A stretch of 19,131 nucleotides of DNA from an uncultured Alphaproteobacteria bacterium (GCA_944392285.1 CALXWF010000100.1:1-19131); one strand, 5' to 3'. Shown: positions 6,708 through 14,585, counted from the first letter of the stretch. Made by a program: numbers and translations. The notes: a model not told the origin generated them from the letters alone.

Positions 6708-7850
6708 ATGTCCGATGCCATAAATTTATGCAAAAAATTGGTTCAATTTCAAAGTGATAATAACAATAATCGCGAGGCTTTGCTTTATTTGCAGGCTTAT
6801 TTGCAAGAGCTTGGGTTTGAGGCCGAGATAATCAGCTTTAGCGCCAAAAATGGTCAAAAAGTTGATAATTTGTGGGCCAAAATCGGCCAAGGTGAGCCGC
6901 ATTTGCTGTTTAACGGGCATATGGATGTTGTTCCCGCCGGTGATTTGAGCCTTTGGAATTTTCCGCCTTATGCGGGAGAAGATGACGGCGAATATCTTTA
7001 CGGACGCGGAATTTCAGACATGAAAGGCGGTATTGCTTGTTTTGTTGCGGCGGTTAAAGAGTTTTTGCAGCAAGGCAGTTTTAAGGGCGCGATAAGTTTG
7101 CTGATTTCCGGCGATGAAGAAGAAACCATTGTCGACGGAACGGAGCGTCTGCTTGAATATACGGCCGCTAAAGGTGAGAAATATGATTTTGCCATTGTCG
7201 GCGAGCCTTCTAATCCGCACAAATTGGGAGAAGCGCTTAAAATCGGTCGCCGCGGTGATGTTTTTTTCAAAATTATCTCAAAAGGGGTGGCCGGACATAC
7301 GGCTTATCCGCAGTTGGCGGTTAATCCGGTCAGCAATTTGGTTAATTTTTTGCATAATTTGCTTGCCAAACCTTTAGACAAAGGTAATGCTTTTTTTGAG
7401 CCGTCAACCATGGCTTTGACCACCATAGATGTTAAAAATCCGGCTTCAAACGTTATTCCCTCAGAAGCCGTGGCCGGTTTGGATGTGCGTTTTAACAGCG
7501 AGCACAGCGGTACGTCTTTGATTGAAAAATTGCGCCAAGAGGCCGCTCGTGCCGAAGGTGAGTTTGTGATTGAACCAAAAATTTTCGGTGAATCTTTCTT
7601 AAGTGCCAAAGGCGGTGCTTGTGAGATATTGGTTGAAGCCATTCGTGAGGTTTGCGGCCTGACGCCGGAATATTCTACCGGCGGCGGAACATCTGACGCT
7701 CGTTTTGTAAAAAACTATTGTCAGGTTGTTGAGTTTGGGCTTATCAGCGAAAGCATTCATAAAACCAATGAGCGCGCCAAACTTCAAGATATTGAGGCAT
7801 TGCAAAAAATTTATACCCTCTTTTTGCAAAATTATTTTGCCAAAATCTGA
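6708..7850 (+). CDS. dapE: Succinyl-diaminopimelate desuccinylase DapE
   Basis: DapE is a zinc-dependent M20 hydrolase. It converts N-succinyl-LL-diaminopimelate to LL-diaminopimelate and succinate for lysine and peptidoglycan synthesis. The 380-aa length is typical. Metal and catalytic motifs are FNGHMDVVP (His71, Asp73), GRGISDMKGG (Asp104), SGDEEE (Glu137/138) and GEPS (Glu166). The DapE-specific stretches IGRRGDV, GHTAYPQLAVNP and STGGGTSDARF follow, with the last zinc ligand in IHKTNE. AAGAGGG precedes the ATG. The 3' end overlaps the convergent secreted-protein gene by 19 nt. Other M20 members such as ArgE are less likely, given the IGRRGD and GGGTSDARF motifs. Confidence 0.93.
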   Translation: MSDAINLCKKLVQFQSDNNNNREALLYLQAYLQELGFEAEIISFSAKNGQKVDNLWAKIGQGEPHLLFNGHMDVVPAGDLSLWNFPPYAGEDDGEYLYGRGISDMKGGIACFVAAVKEFLQQGSFKGAISLLISGDEEETIVDGTERLLEYTAAKGEKYDFAIVGEPSNPHKLGEALKIGRRGDVFFKIISKGVAGHTAYPQLAVNPVSNLVNFLHNLLAKPLDKGNAFFEPSTMALTTIDVKNPASNVIPSEAVAGLDVRFNSEHSGTSLIEKLRQEAARAEGEFVIEPKIFGESFLSAKGGACEILVEAIREVCGLTPEYSTGGGTSDARFVKNYCQVVEFGLISESIHKTNERAKLQDIEALQKIYTLFLQNYFAKI

Positions 7851-8371
7851 TTGAGGGTCTTTTCGAACTCGGCTTTGACATTGCGTTTGGCATTAAATTT
7901 TTGGTCAAGTTTAATGCGTTCGTTGCTGTTCATCTGCTTAAGGTCGTTGTCCAGATTGGCGTTAGACGGACGTTCGCCGGTGGCGGCAATATATTCAAGG
8001 TCTTGTAAATATTCTTGATATTTGCGTTGGTATTCCGGTGTGTCCGAAAGATTTTGGACAACGCTTTTTTCAGCCGGTGTCGGTGCAACAACCGGCGCGG
8101 GAGCCTTGGCGGCGGTTGTCGGTGCCGTATTCGGTGTTTGTTCAACAACCGGCAGGGGTTGTTCTTGCGGTGCGGGGGCTGTTGTTTCTTCTGCGGGAAT
8201 TACCGGCTGTTTGTAATAGGGCATCGGCAGTTTTTCCGGCTTTGGTTGGGCTGATTTGGGAATGAAAAAATTCGGTTCTATTTTTTTGCGTACATAACCG
8301 CCGGTCTGCGCCCAAGCTACAGAGGCGCAAATAACGGCAATAGCTGCCAAAGCTGCAAAAATCTTTTTCAT
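7832..8371 (-). CDS. Secreted Pro/Ala-rich hypothetical protein
   Basis: Function not recognised. The 179-aa product starts with a clear signal peptide (MKKIFAALAAIAVICASVAWA, likely cut after AWA). A Pro/Ala/Thr/Val-rich linker spans about residues 40-110 (APAPQEQPLPVVEQ...). The charged, probably helical C-terminus contains EYQRKYQEYLQDLEYIAATGERP and NERIKLDQKFNAKRN. It is therefore probably periplasmic. I chose the ATG at 8371 because AGGAG lies 7-8 nt upstream and the signal peptide begins there. A frame start 16 codons earlier would bury the signal. The end overlaps dapE by 19 nt on the other strand. Confidence 0.75.
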   Translation of the reverse strand: MKKIFAALAAIAVICASVAWAQTGGYVRKKIEPNFFIPKSAQPKPEKLPMPYYKQPVIPAEETTAPAPQEQPLPVVEQTPNTAPTTAAKAPAPVVAPTPAEKSVVQNLSDTPEYQRKYQEYLQDLEYIAATGERPSNANLDNDLKQMNSNERIKLDQKFNAKRNVKAEFEKTLNQILAK

Positions 8372-8461
8372 TTTTTTCTCCTGCCTTATTGTTTTAAGTT
8401 TAGAAATAAAAACTTTCAATTCGGTTAATAATTTTTAAGAAGTTTGTTTTACACTTGCCTT

Positions 8462-9223
8462 ATGAAAAAAGTTTTGTTGACAGCAGGTATTTGTGCCTTT
8501 TTGTTGGTGGGGGCTTTTGAGGCTTTAGCCCAAAAGGCCAGTATTAACTATGTCTATGATAAAGGAAACCCCAAGCCGAAGCTCACCTTTGAGCCGGATG
8601 CAACTTTTTTGCAGGCTGCTGATTGTCAAGAGATTGTTGCTACGCCGGAGGTGAATATTTATACTTCTTATGGCAAGCTGCAATATGACTTTGGCCGCAA
8701 TCGGGCGCAGTTGACGGGGTTGGGCAAAAAATTCGGTATTGTCGAACAAGGCGTGTTCGCTGCCGGTTTGGCTGTGGTTGAGGTGGCTTGGGAGATTTCG
8801 CTTAATACATTGTCACATGAACTCGCTAACGGCAAAATTTGTGTGGTTCCCTCAAGTGTGGATGTCTTTATCGGTTATCAAAATCCGGTTATTTATGTTG
8901 ATAAAGGGTTGAAACCTCATAGTTGCGAATATAATTTGGTGGTGCGGCATGAACAAACGCATCAACAAATTAATAAAGCGGCTTTGGATTATTTTTTGCC
9001 GATGTTTCATGATGCCACACAGCGTATCGGCCAAAGTATTTATCCGCGCGAGGTAAAAAAGGTTGATGCCATTGAACAGGCCACAATCGATTTGACCCAA
9101 GAATATGCGCAAAAACTTGAGCCTTTGGTTAGTTTATTTAAAACCGAGCTTTTGCTAGAGCAAAGCAAACTCGATAATCATACAAATTATGAGATGGAAG
9201 GCCGACTTTGTAAGAAAAATTAG
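8462..9223 (+). CDS. Secreted HEXXH-motif putative zinc protease
   Basis: The 253-aa product opens with a signal peptide (MKKVLLTAGICAFLLVGAFEALA, cut near ALA-Q). A zinc-metalloprotease motif, HEQTH (163-167), lies in NLVVRHEQTHQQINKAAL. It is preceded by the strand-like NPVIYVDK, an order seen in DUF922-like and similar secreted HEXXH proteins, but I cannot name the family with confidence. The third ligand may be one of the downstream acidic or histidine residues (E205, E209, D211). The start at 8462 has no Shine-Dalgarno. A TACACT box at 8450-8455 would place transcription at about the ATG, so the message may be leaderless. A TTG six codons earlier (8444) is the alternative. The stop codon overlaps that of the convergent HAD gene. 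Confidence 0.7.
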   Translation: MKKVLLTAGICAFLLVGAFEALAQKASINYVYDKGNPKPKLTFEPDATFLQAADCQEIVATPEVNIYTSYGKLQYDFGRNRAQLTGLGKKFGIVEQGVFAAGLAVVEVAWEISLNTLSHELANGKICVVPSSVDVFIGYQNPVIYVDKGLKPHSCEYNLVVRHEQTHQQINKAALDYFLPMFHDATQRIGQSIYPREVKKVDAIEQATIDLTQEYAQKLEPLVSLFKTELLLEQSKLDNHTNYEMEGRLCKKN

Positions 9224-9894
9224 TCAGCCGCCGTCTTGAAAGCAACTTCATCTAAAAAGCCGTTAATGCCTTTGAAGGCTGCGTCAATATATTCTATGTC
9301 TTTGGCAGAATTTTCCCGATAAAAAATGCGCACCGTGGTCATGCCGATTTCTTTGGGATATTTGAGGTTGCTGTAGCTGTCATCAACAAAAATGCAGTCT
9401 TTGGGGGCAAACCCGATTGCTTCGCAAAGCTGCAAATAAACATCGGCGCTTTCGTTCTTTTTGAGCGTGTTAAAATCTTCTACCGAGTAGAAACGCCCTT
9501 TAAACAACTCGTAAAGATCGATTTTTTTCAAAATCTTTTCAGCTAAGGAGCGGCTGGAATAAGTAAAGATAAATTGCTCAACCGGCAGAGATGCCAGACG
9601 CTCGGGCAGGCCGACAAAAGGCTCTATCAGCTCTACGGGAACATTGTTGTGATAGGCGTCATAAAAAGTTTTGGCATCAACGCCGTGTTCTTTATAAAAA
9701 AGCTCGCCGCCGTCGCGGTATTGGGCATAGGATTCTTTAACCTTTTTCTTGGCTGTTTCATAGTCAAGTTTGACCCCAAGATCCTTAACCAGAACTTTGG
9801 CCATAACGCCGTCTAAAACGTCTGAATATTCGGGCGTGATGCGATATAAGGTGTTGTCTAAGTCCCAGATGATGGCTTTTTTATCAAAAATCAA
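9220..9894 (-). CDS. HAD hydrolase, pyrimidine 5'-nucleotidase-like
   Basis: This is a 224-aa haloacid-dehalogenase-superfamily phosphatase that would dephosphorylate a small phosphorylated metabolite. Motif I is DLDNTLY (Asp11 nucleophile, Asp13), motif II is FTYSSRS (Thr111), the motif III lysine is in LKKNE (about 145-146), and motif IV is FVDDSYSNL (Asp171/172). A helical cap lies between motifs I and II. The DLDNTLY plus GGELFYKEHGVD arrangement resembles the Sdt1/Phm8 pyrimidine 5'-nucleotidase group, so that is the best guess; substrate is inferred only. The start is TTG, chosen because GGAG stands 8 nt before it. The 3' end shares bases with the stop of the secreted HEXXH gene. Confidence 0.82.
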   Translation of the reverse strand: MIFDKKAIIWDLDNTLYRITPEYSDVLDGVMAKVLVKDLGVKLDYETAKKKVKESYAQYRDGGELFYKEHGVDAKTFYDAYHNNVPVELIEPFVGLPERLASLPVEQFIFTYSSRSLAEKILKKIDLYELFKGRFYSVEDFNTLKKNESADVYLQLCEAIGFAPKDCIFVDDSYSNLKYPKEIGMTTVRIFYRENSAKDIEYIDAAFKGINGFLDEVAFKTAAD

Positions 9895-9938
9895 TCTTTT
9901 TCTCCGTTGTTCTTATTCTTATTTCCTTAAGCAGATAA

Positions 9939-9966
9939 TTAATAACAGATACAAAAATTTCGTCAA
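9939..9966 (-). promoter_or_regulatory. Putative promoter of HAD gene
   Basis: On the minus strand, TTGACG (9966-9961) and TATTAA (9944-9939) are separated by 16 nt. The HAD start follows about 45 nt downstream. Confidence 0.4.
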
Positions 9967-10011
9967 CAGCGAATTGCTTCGGGCATATATATTTTTTGGC
10001 AGATGATGTGG

Positions 10012-10039
10012 TTGAATATTTGTTTGACCTGACTATATC
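10012..10039 (+). promoter_or_regulatory. Putative promoter of 118-aa secreted protein
   Basis: TTGAAT (10012-10017) and TATATC (10034-10039) are separated by 16 nt. TTGACC at 10024 is a competing -35 box without a good -10 partner. Confidence 0.35.
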
Positions 10040-10075
10040 AAGTTTGTCGTTTTAATTTAGTCAAAGGGGTTTGAT

Positions 10076-10432
10076 ATGAAACAGATATTGATTGTTTTTG
10101 CATGCGCATTGGTGGCCTTTGCCTGTAACAACTTTGCCAAAGCCCAAAACCAAGCCTCAGCCGTGGTCGGAAATCCTGACTCTGATAATTTGTTGATGAT
10201 TGAAGAAGATTATCAGGTTATGACACAGCCGACTGCTCAGCCGCAGGCTCCGATGCCTGCAGATATGTCACAAGAAGGAAATGTTGAGGTTGCGCCCGTG
10301 CCGCAACAGGTTCCCGCTCAGCCAAATCAACCGACAGATGCCGCAATGCCGGCGGTTGTGGTGGATGAAATGACAGAGGTTGATACGCCCGACGCCTCGG
10401 CTCTTGAAGCCAGCGAAACGGTTTATCAATAA
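10076..10432 (+). CDS. Small secreted Pro/Gln-rich hypothetical protein
   Basis: Function not recognised. The 118-aa product has an N-terminal signal peptide (MKQILIVFACALVAFACNNFAKA, probable cut after AKA). A low-complexity acidic tail rich in Pro, Gln, Ala and Val follows, with PTAQPQAPMPADM and PVPQQVPAQPNQP. There is a cysteine at position 17, but the preceding residues (AFA) do not fit a lipobox well, so lipidation is doubtful. AAAGGGG 7 nt before the ATG supports the start. It stands alone with its own promoter and a strong terminator. Composition resembles the secreted protein at 7832-8371, and both may be cell-envelope proteins. Confidence 0.7.
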   Translation: MKQILIVFACALVAFACNNFAKAQNQASAVVGNPDSDNLLMIEEDYQVMTQPTAQPQAPMPADMSQEGNVEVAPVPQQVPAQPNQPTDAAMPAVVVDEMTEVDTPDASALEASETVYQ

Positions 10433-10452
10433 AAATTAAAAAACGCAAAATA

Positions 10453-10485
10453 AAAACCCGCTTAAATCCAGCGGGTTTTATTTTG
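10453..10485. terminator. Bidirectional intrinsic terminator
   Basis: A perfect 10-bp stem AAAACCCGCT / AGCGGGTTTT (10453-10462 and 10470-10479) has a 7-nt loop. It is T-rich on its right side and A-rich on its left, so it can stop transcription both from the small secreted gene (+) and from rpmJ (-). Confidence 0.9.
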
Positions 10486-10508
10486 ATTCTAAAAATTTTA
10501 TCAACAAA

Positions 10509-10634
10509 TTAACCTTGACGTGCTTTTAATTTGGGGTTCTTTTTATTGATGACATAAACGCGACCTTTACGACGAACTACTTTGCAGTCCTTATCGCGAA
10601 TTTTTTTAGTTTTTAATGAACTGTAAACTTTCAT
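10509..10634 (-). CDS. rpmJ: 50S ribosomal protein L36
   Basis: The 41-aa product reads MKVYSSLKTKKIRDKDCK..., then VVRRKGRVYVINKKNPKLKA, ending RQG. This matches the longer L36 form used by proteobacteria, with the RDCxVVRRxGRVYVINxxNPxxKARQG pattern. Only one cysteine (Cys17) is present, so this is the form lacking the zinc ribbon. L36 sits in the large ribosomal subunit near the peptidyl-transferase region. GGGAAG lies about 6 nt before the ATG. It is monocistronic and is closed by the terminator at 10453-10485. TTGACA (10693-10688) with TAAGTT (10670-10665) at 17-nt spacing is a plausible promoter. Confidence 0.96.
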   Translation of the reverse strand: MKVYSSLKTKKIRDKDCKVVRRKGRVYVINKKNPKLKARQG

Positions 10635-10709
10635 TTTTCTTCCCTTTACAATCAGTTTGAGCGCAACTTATTCTAAATCTTGTCTTTTGTCAACCTTAAA
10701 ATTATAAAC

Positions 10710-10737
10710 TTGTATAGAAATTTTTTTCTATTATAAT
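10710..10737 (+). promoter_or_regulatory. Putative promoter of 202-aa secreted protein
   Basis: TTGTAT (10710-10715) and a perfect TATAAT (10732-10737) are separated by 16 nt. AAGGAG and the start codon follow within 30 nt. Confidence 0.6.
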
Positions 10738-10766
10738 AAGGCGGCAAGAAAAAGGAGCGTTTTTTG

Positions 10767-11375
10767 ATGATTAAAAAACTTTGGTTTTTGGTTGTGGCTT
10801 TGGGCATGGCAAGTCCGGCGGTGGCGCAGATGAGTTATATGGATGAGGTTAAGGCTTTGGGGGCGGTTTCCGGTCAGGGCTTGGCTTGCGGTGCTTCAAA
10901 ATATGATGATTTTGAGCTTTTGGCCCGCGCCATTATGCTCTCAAAAGCCCCGAGCGAAAAGCTGCGTAATGAGGCTGTTTATGCCTATAATGAAGCCAAA
11001 GCCAATGCTTATATTTCTAAACAAATGGACGGTTTTTATGAATGTACGCTCATTAACAGACGTTTTGACCGCCAAGAAATTTTTAAGACCGTGCTTTATG
11101 AAGACGGCACCCTCAAAATGCCTGACGGCAAGGTCATTACGCCGCGTTTTCCTTATGATGCCCGCATGATTTATAAAAAAGATGATAAAATCCGCGAAAA
11201 CCTGCAGGCGATTTATAACGGCAGCGGTAACGGCAAAATTATAGATGTTAAGGTGCAAGATGCCACCATTGCCGCCGTCAATGCCCCGCAAGAAGCTGAC
11301 GACTCGCGAGCAAAACTTAGAAATTTGCGTGCCGCGGGCGGCCAAAGCAGTGTCGGACATCTAAAACGTCGGTAA
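10767..11375 (+). CDS. Secreted hypothetical protein
   Basis: Function not recognised. The 202-aa product has a signal peptide (MIKKLWFLVVALGMASPAVA, cut after AVA). The mature part begins QMSYMDEVKALGAVSGQGLACG. Two cysteines (about 41 and 93) could form a disulfide. The middle contains SEKLRNEAVYAYNEAKANAYISK, probably helical, and FYECTLINRRFDRQEIFKTVLYEDG. The C-terminus is basic (HLKRR). It is therefore probably periplasmic. ATG at 10767 is preferred over the TTG just before it because AAGGAG lies 9 nt upstream. It has its own promoter, and ettA follows 76 nt later with a separate promoter. Confidence 0.72.
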   Translation: MIKKLWFLVVALGMASPAVAQMSYMDEVKALGAVSGQGLACGASKYDDFELLARAIMLSKAPSEKLRNEAVYAYNEAKANAYISKQMDGFYECTLINRRFDRQEIFKTVLYEDGTLKMPDGKVITPRFPYDARMIYKKDDKIRENLQAIYNGSGNGKIIDVKVQDATIAAVNAPQEADDSRAKLRNLRAAGGQSSVGHLKRR

Positions 11376-11388
11376 CTTTTTAAATAGG

Positions 11389-11416
11389 TTGCAAATCCGT
11401 CTTTTTTCAGTATACT
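11389..11416 (+). promoter_or_regulatory. Putative promoter of ettA
   Basis: TTGCAA (11389-11394) and TATACT (11411-11416) are separated by 16 nt. A short leader with GAGGAG leads to the ettA start. Confidence 0.55.
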
Positions 11417-11451
11417 GCCAAAAAGTTTGAATTTGAGGAGTTGGAAATATT

Positions 11452-13131
11452 ATGGCTGCTTATCAGTATATCTATGTCATGCAAAATTTGAGCAAAGTTT
11501 TTCCCGGTGGCAAAGAGCTGTTTAAGGGAATTACTTTGTCTTTTCTGCCCGGCGCAAAAATCGGCGTTTTGGGTGTGAACGGTGCCGGTAAGTCAACCTT
11601 GCTTAAGATTATGGCCGGCGTTGATAAAGAATTTAATGGTGAGGCTTGGGCCGCCGAAGGTGTAAAAATCGGCTATTTGGAACAAGAGCCGAAACTTGAC
11701 CCCTCTAAAACCGTGATGGAAAATGTTATGGACGGGCTTGGCGAAACACGCGATTTGCTTAAAAAGTTTGAAGAAGTTTCAGCCAAGTTTGCCGAGCCGA
11801 TGAGCGATGAAGAAATGGATGCTTTGATTAATGAGCAGGCCGAGCTTCAAGAAAAAATTGACGCCTGCAACGGTTGGGACTTGGAAAGAACCATTGCCAT
11901 TGCCATGGATGCTTTGCGTTGTCCGCCGGCAGATGCCGATGTGACAAAGCTCTCGGGTGGTGAAAAACGTCGGGTGGCTTTGTGTCGTTTGTTGTTACAA
12001 AAACCCGATATGTTGCTTTTAGACGAGCCGACCAACCATTTGGATGCCGAATCTGTTGCTTGGTTGGAGCAGCATTTGAAAGATTATAAAGGAACGGTTG
12101 TTATGGTTACCCATGACCGCTATTTCTTGGATAATGTTACCGGCTGGATTCTTGAACTTGACCGCGGGCAGGGGATTCCTTATGAAGGAAATTACTCTTC
12201 TTGGTTGGAACAAAAGCAAAAACGTTTGGAACAAGAGGCCAGAGAAGAAACAGCCAGACAAAAGACTTTGGCCAATGAATTGGAGTGGATTCAGAAAAAT
12301 CCGAAAGCACGTCAGGCAAAGTCTAAGGCACGTATTAATGCTTATGACGAGTTGCTTAATGCCGCGACCAAAGATAAAATTACGCAAGCACATATTAATA
12401 TTCCCATGACCGAGCGTTTGGGTGATTTGGTAATTGAGGCCAAAAACATAAGCAAAGCCTTTGGGGACAGAGTTTTGATTGATAATCTTTCATTTAAAAT
12501 TCCCAAGGGAGCCATTGTCGGTATTATCGGGCCTAATGGTGCCGGAAAAACCACGCTGTTTCGGATGATTACGGGGCAAGAAAAACCCGACAGCGGCGAG
12601 ATTCGAATCGGTGATACCGTTGATTTGGGCTATGTTGATCAATCGCGTGATAATTTGAACCCAGATAAAACCGTGTGGGAAGAAATTTCTGACGGTTTGG
12701 ACATTATTCAGCTTGGTAAAAAAGAAATGCCTTCTCGCGCTTATGTCGGTCAGTTTAACTTTAAAGGCGGTGATCAGCAGAAAAAAGTCGGCCAACTTTC
12801 AGGCGGTGAGCGTAACCGCGTGCATTTGGCCAAAATGCTGAAAAAAGGCGCTAATGTTATTTTGCTTGACGAGCCGACCAATGATTTGGACGTTGATACT
12901 TTGCGCTCGCTTGAAGAGGGTATTATGAACTATCCGGGATGTGTGTTGGTGACCTCTCACGACAGATGGTTCTTAGACCGTTTGGCCACGCATATTTTGG
13001 CCTATGAAGATGAGGGCCATGTTGAGTGGTTTGAGGGTAACTTTGAAGAATATGAAAAAGACAAGCGTCGCCGCCTTGGGGACGATGCTTGCAATCCGCA
13101 TCGGATACGTTATAAAAAACTTGAAAGATAG
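11452..13131 (+). CDS. ettA: Energy-dependent translational throttle protein EttA
   Basis: EttA is an ABC-F ATPase without membrane segments that binds the ribosomal E site and gates early elongation according to ATP/ADP. The 559-aa product has two ATPase domains. The first has Walker A GVNGAGKST (41-49), signature LSGGEKRR (166-173) and Walker B LLLLDEPTNHLD. The second has Walker A GPNGAGKTT (359-367), signature LSGGERNR and ILLDEPTNDLD. The interdomain linker (about 242-322) has the charged helical character of the P-site tRNA interaction motif, and an insertion in domain 1 (about 95-140) matches the EttA arm. GAGGAG precedes the ATG. It is monocistronic with a strong terminator. Length and motif pattern favour EttA over Uup or YheS. 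Confidence 0.93.
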   Translation: MAAYQYIYVMQNLSKVFPGGKELFKGITLSFLPGAKIGVLGVNGAGKSTLLKIMAGVDKEFNGEAWAAEGVKIGYLEQEPKLDPSKTVMENVMDGLGETRDLLKKFEEVSAKFAEPMSDEEMDALINEQAELQEKIDACNGWDLERTIAIAMDALRCPPADADVTKLSGGEKRRVALCRLLLQKPDMLLLDEPTNHLDAESVAWLEQHLKDYKGTVVMVTHDRYFLDNVTGWILELDRGQGIPYEGNYSSWLEQKQKRLEQEAREETARQKTLANELEWIQKNPKARQAKSKARINAYDELLNAATKDKITQAHINIPMTERLGDLVIEAKNISKAFGDRVLIDNLSFKIPKGAIVGIIGPNGAGKTTLFRMITGQEKPDSGEIRIGDTVDLGYVDQSRDNLNPDKTVWEEISDGLDIIQLGKKEMPSRAYVGQFNFKGGDQQKKVGQLSGGERNRVHLAKMLKKGANVILLDEPTNDLDVDTLRSLEEGIMNYPGCVLVTSHDRWFLDRLATHILAYEDEGHVEWFEGNFEEYEKDKRRRLGDDACNPHRIRYKKLER

Positions 13132-13140
13132 CCTTAAAGC

Positions 13141-13175
13141 AAAACCCCCGAAACAAAAATTCGGGGGTTTTTTTT
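13141..13175. terminator. Intrinsic terminator between ettA and convergent gene
   Basis: A perfect 12-bp stem AAAACCCCCGAA / TTCGGGGGTTTT (13141-13152 and 13160-13171) has a 7-nt loop and an eight-T tail. It lies 10 nt after the ettA stop. It can also serve the reverse-strand gene ending at 13185. Confidence 0.95.
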
Positions 13176-13184
13176 GATGTTAAT

Positions 13185-13559
13185 CTATTTTGCCAGTTCT
13201 TTTTTCAAGCTCTGGCGGAAGGCCATTTCTTCTGCAATATACAGGTTTATAATTTCATTGACGCGGCCGCCGCTGTTAATGCCTATCCAAACATAATAAA
13301 CAGATAGGCGATTTTTGCGTATAACCTTGCCGCCAAGCTCTTTTTTGAGGCGATAGCAAAGGTCTTTGTCAGCGAGTACAGCAGCTTTTTTATTGCGCCC
13401 TGAGCTAAGCTGAATTTTAAGAGTGATATCGTCTGCCAGTTCAATTGCGGCACTTTCAATATCTTCTTCAGGCATGGAAAAGTACATGTTGTTTTTGTAC
13501 TTTTTGTTAAAACAATCTGCCACTTCGGCAAAAAGTTGTCTTTCTCTTTGTTCCTTCAT
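13185..13559 (-). CDS. Hypothetical cytoplasmic protein, 124 aa
   Basis: Not recognised. The product is soluble, charged and mixed alpha/beta, with no signal peptide or membrane segment. Notable stretches are ADDITLKIQLSSGRNKKAAVLADKDLCYRLKKELGG, split by basic residues, and YYVWIGINSGGRVNEIINLYIAEE near the C-terminus. The ATG at 13559 has no evident Shine-Dalgarno sequence (its upstream is A/T only), so the start is uncertain; methionines at about codons 25 and 29 are alternatives. It shares the bidirectional terminator with ettA. Codon use and composition resemble the neighbours, so it is probably a real gene. Confidence 0.6.
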   Translation of the reverse strand: MKEQRERQLFAEVADCFNKKYKNNMYFSMPEEDIESAAIELADDITLKIQLSSGRNKKAAVLADKDLCYRLKKELGGKVIRKNRLSVYYVWIGINSGGRVNEIINLYIAEEMAFRQSLKKELAK

Positions 13560-13620
13560 AATAATTTTTTTTGGTTAATAATATAAATTTTGCCTCAAGG
13601 CTTAATATAAAAACAAATTT

Positions 13621-13649
13621 TTGTCAATAATCTTGTTTTTTTGTACGAT
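13621..13649 (+). promoter_or_regulatory. Putative promoter of cold-shock gene
   Basis: TTGTCA (13621-13626) and TACGAT (13644-13649) are separated by 17 nt. Transcription would start near 13656, about 130 nt before the start codon. This leaves a long leader with a small hairpin (GATTC / GAATC near 13693-13708), as is usual for cold-shock genes. Confidence 0.45.
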
Positions 13650-13788
13650 AACCCCTTTAAATAGCAGAATCGGTGATTATATCTTTTTACGTGATTCAGG
13701 GAAGAATCGGGAATGCGTTTGTCTCGGCAGGCTGCATGGTTTTGTCCGTAAATCATGTTATCGAAATAAGTTTTTAGAGGATTATGAA

Positions 13789-13995
13789 ATGTTAAAAGGT
13801 ACTGTTAAATGGTTTAATAGCAAAAAGGGATATGGTTTTATCCAGCCCGAAAGCGGTGATAAAGATGTCTTTGTTCATATTACCGCTTTGGAAAAAACCG
13901 GTTTGCGCCGCCTGACAGACGGACAGAAGGTCAGCTATGATGTTTATGATGATCGGGGGCGGATTGCTGCCGGTAATATTACTATAATTTCATAA
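13789..13995 (+). CDS. Cold-shock domain protein (CspA family)
   Basis: This is a single cold-shock domain protein of 68 aa that binds single-stranded RNA or DNA and melts RNA structure. It starts MLKGTVKWFNSKKGYGFI. RNP1 is KGYGFIQP and RNP2 is DVFVHITAL, followed by GQKVSYDV and GRIAAGNITII. The start at 13789 is set by AGAGG 8 nt upstream. The open frame extends upstream without methionine support and out of keeping with the family. It is monocistronic with its own terminator, and the long leader suggests post-transcriptional control by temperature, which is inferred from the family. Confidence 0.95.
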   Translation: MLKGTVKWFNSKKGYGFIQPESGDKDVFVHITALEKTGLRRLTDGQKVSYDVYDDRGRIAAGNITIIS

Positions 13996-14019
13996 CTGTT
14001 AACTCCATATATATATGAG

Positions 14020-14053
14020 AATATCCTCCGTTCGGCCCGGAGGATATTTTTTT
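14020..14053 (+). terminator. Intrinsic terminator after cold-shock gene
   Basis: An 11-bp perfect stem AATATCCTCCG / CGGAGGATATT (14020-14030 and 14038-14048) has a 7-nt loop and continues into a T-run to 14053. Confidence 0.93.
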
Positions 14054-14089
14054 GTGCGTTACATCTTCAAAATTTGGTTGTTTTTTGGT

Positions 14090-14530
14090 TTAATGCAATT
14101 CTTTAACCATTTTGGCAAAGGTAATGCCTTTTTCTTCAAAAATATCGCCTTCTTGTTTGTAGCCGAGTTTTTCATAAAAATTAACCACCGAGAGCATGGC
14201 ATGCATGACAATTTTTGAAAAACCGGCTTCCTTGGCGCGTTTTTCGGCGTATTTGACCATTTCTTTGCCGACGCCTTCATGCTGATATTTGGTGTCAACC
14301 GCAACCTGCATCAGGCGAATCTCCTCATTGTCTACCGGAGCCAAAATCAGCCCGCCGACCAAACGGTCGTCCAAGCTCTCAATGCAGCCGATGTGCAGAT
14401 AATTAACTTCTTTGTCGCGGTGTGCGTCTAAAAATTTGAGGCCCAGCGGTTCAAGCAAAATCTTATAGCGTAGCTCAACCAGCTCATCATAACGGCTTGA
14501 CCCAAAATCAATGTCTATCATTTTTTTCAT
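14090..14530 (-). CDS. GNAT acetyltransferase, 146 aa
   Basis: This is a predicted N-acetyltransferase with unknown acceptor. The N-terminal ELRYKILLEPLGL (19-31) is typical of the small ElaA/YitI-like GNAT group. The acetyl-CoA loop is QHEGVGKEM (83-91), followed by AEKRAKEAGFSKIVMHAM and VVNFYEKLGYKQEGD, the usual family ending. The start is supported by AAGGAGG 5 nt upstream of ATG. Its own promoter lies at 14557-14585. It is divergent from lepA and unrelated in position to the other two acetyltransferases. Confidence 0.87.
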   Translation of the reverse strand: MKKMIDIDFGSSRYDELVELRYKILLEPLGLKFLDAHRDKEVNYLHIGCIESLDDRLVGGLILAPVDNEEIRLMQVAVDTKYQHEGVGKEMVKYAEKRAKEAGFSKIVMHAMLSVVNFYEKLGYKQEGDIFEEKGITFAKMVKELH

Positions 14531-14556
14531 GGCGGCCTCCTTTGTATTTTATCTTA

Positions 14557-14585
14557 AGTATAGCTTTTTTTATTGGTCAGTGCAA
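14557..14585 (-). promoter_or_regulatory. Putative promoter of 146-aa acetyltransferase
   Basis: On the minus strand, TTGCAC (14585-14580) and TATACT (14562-14557) are separated by 17 nt, close to consensus. Confidence 0.6.
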
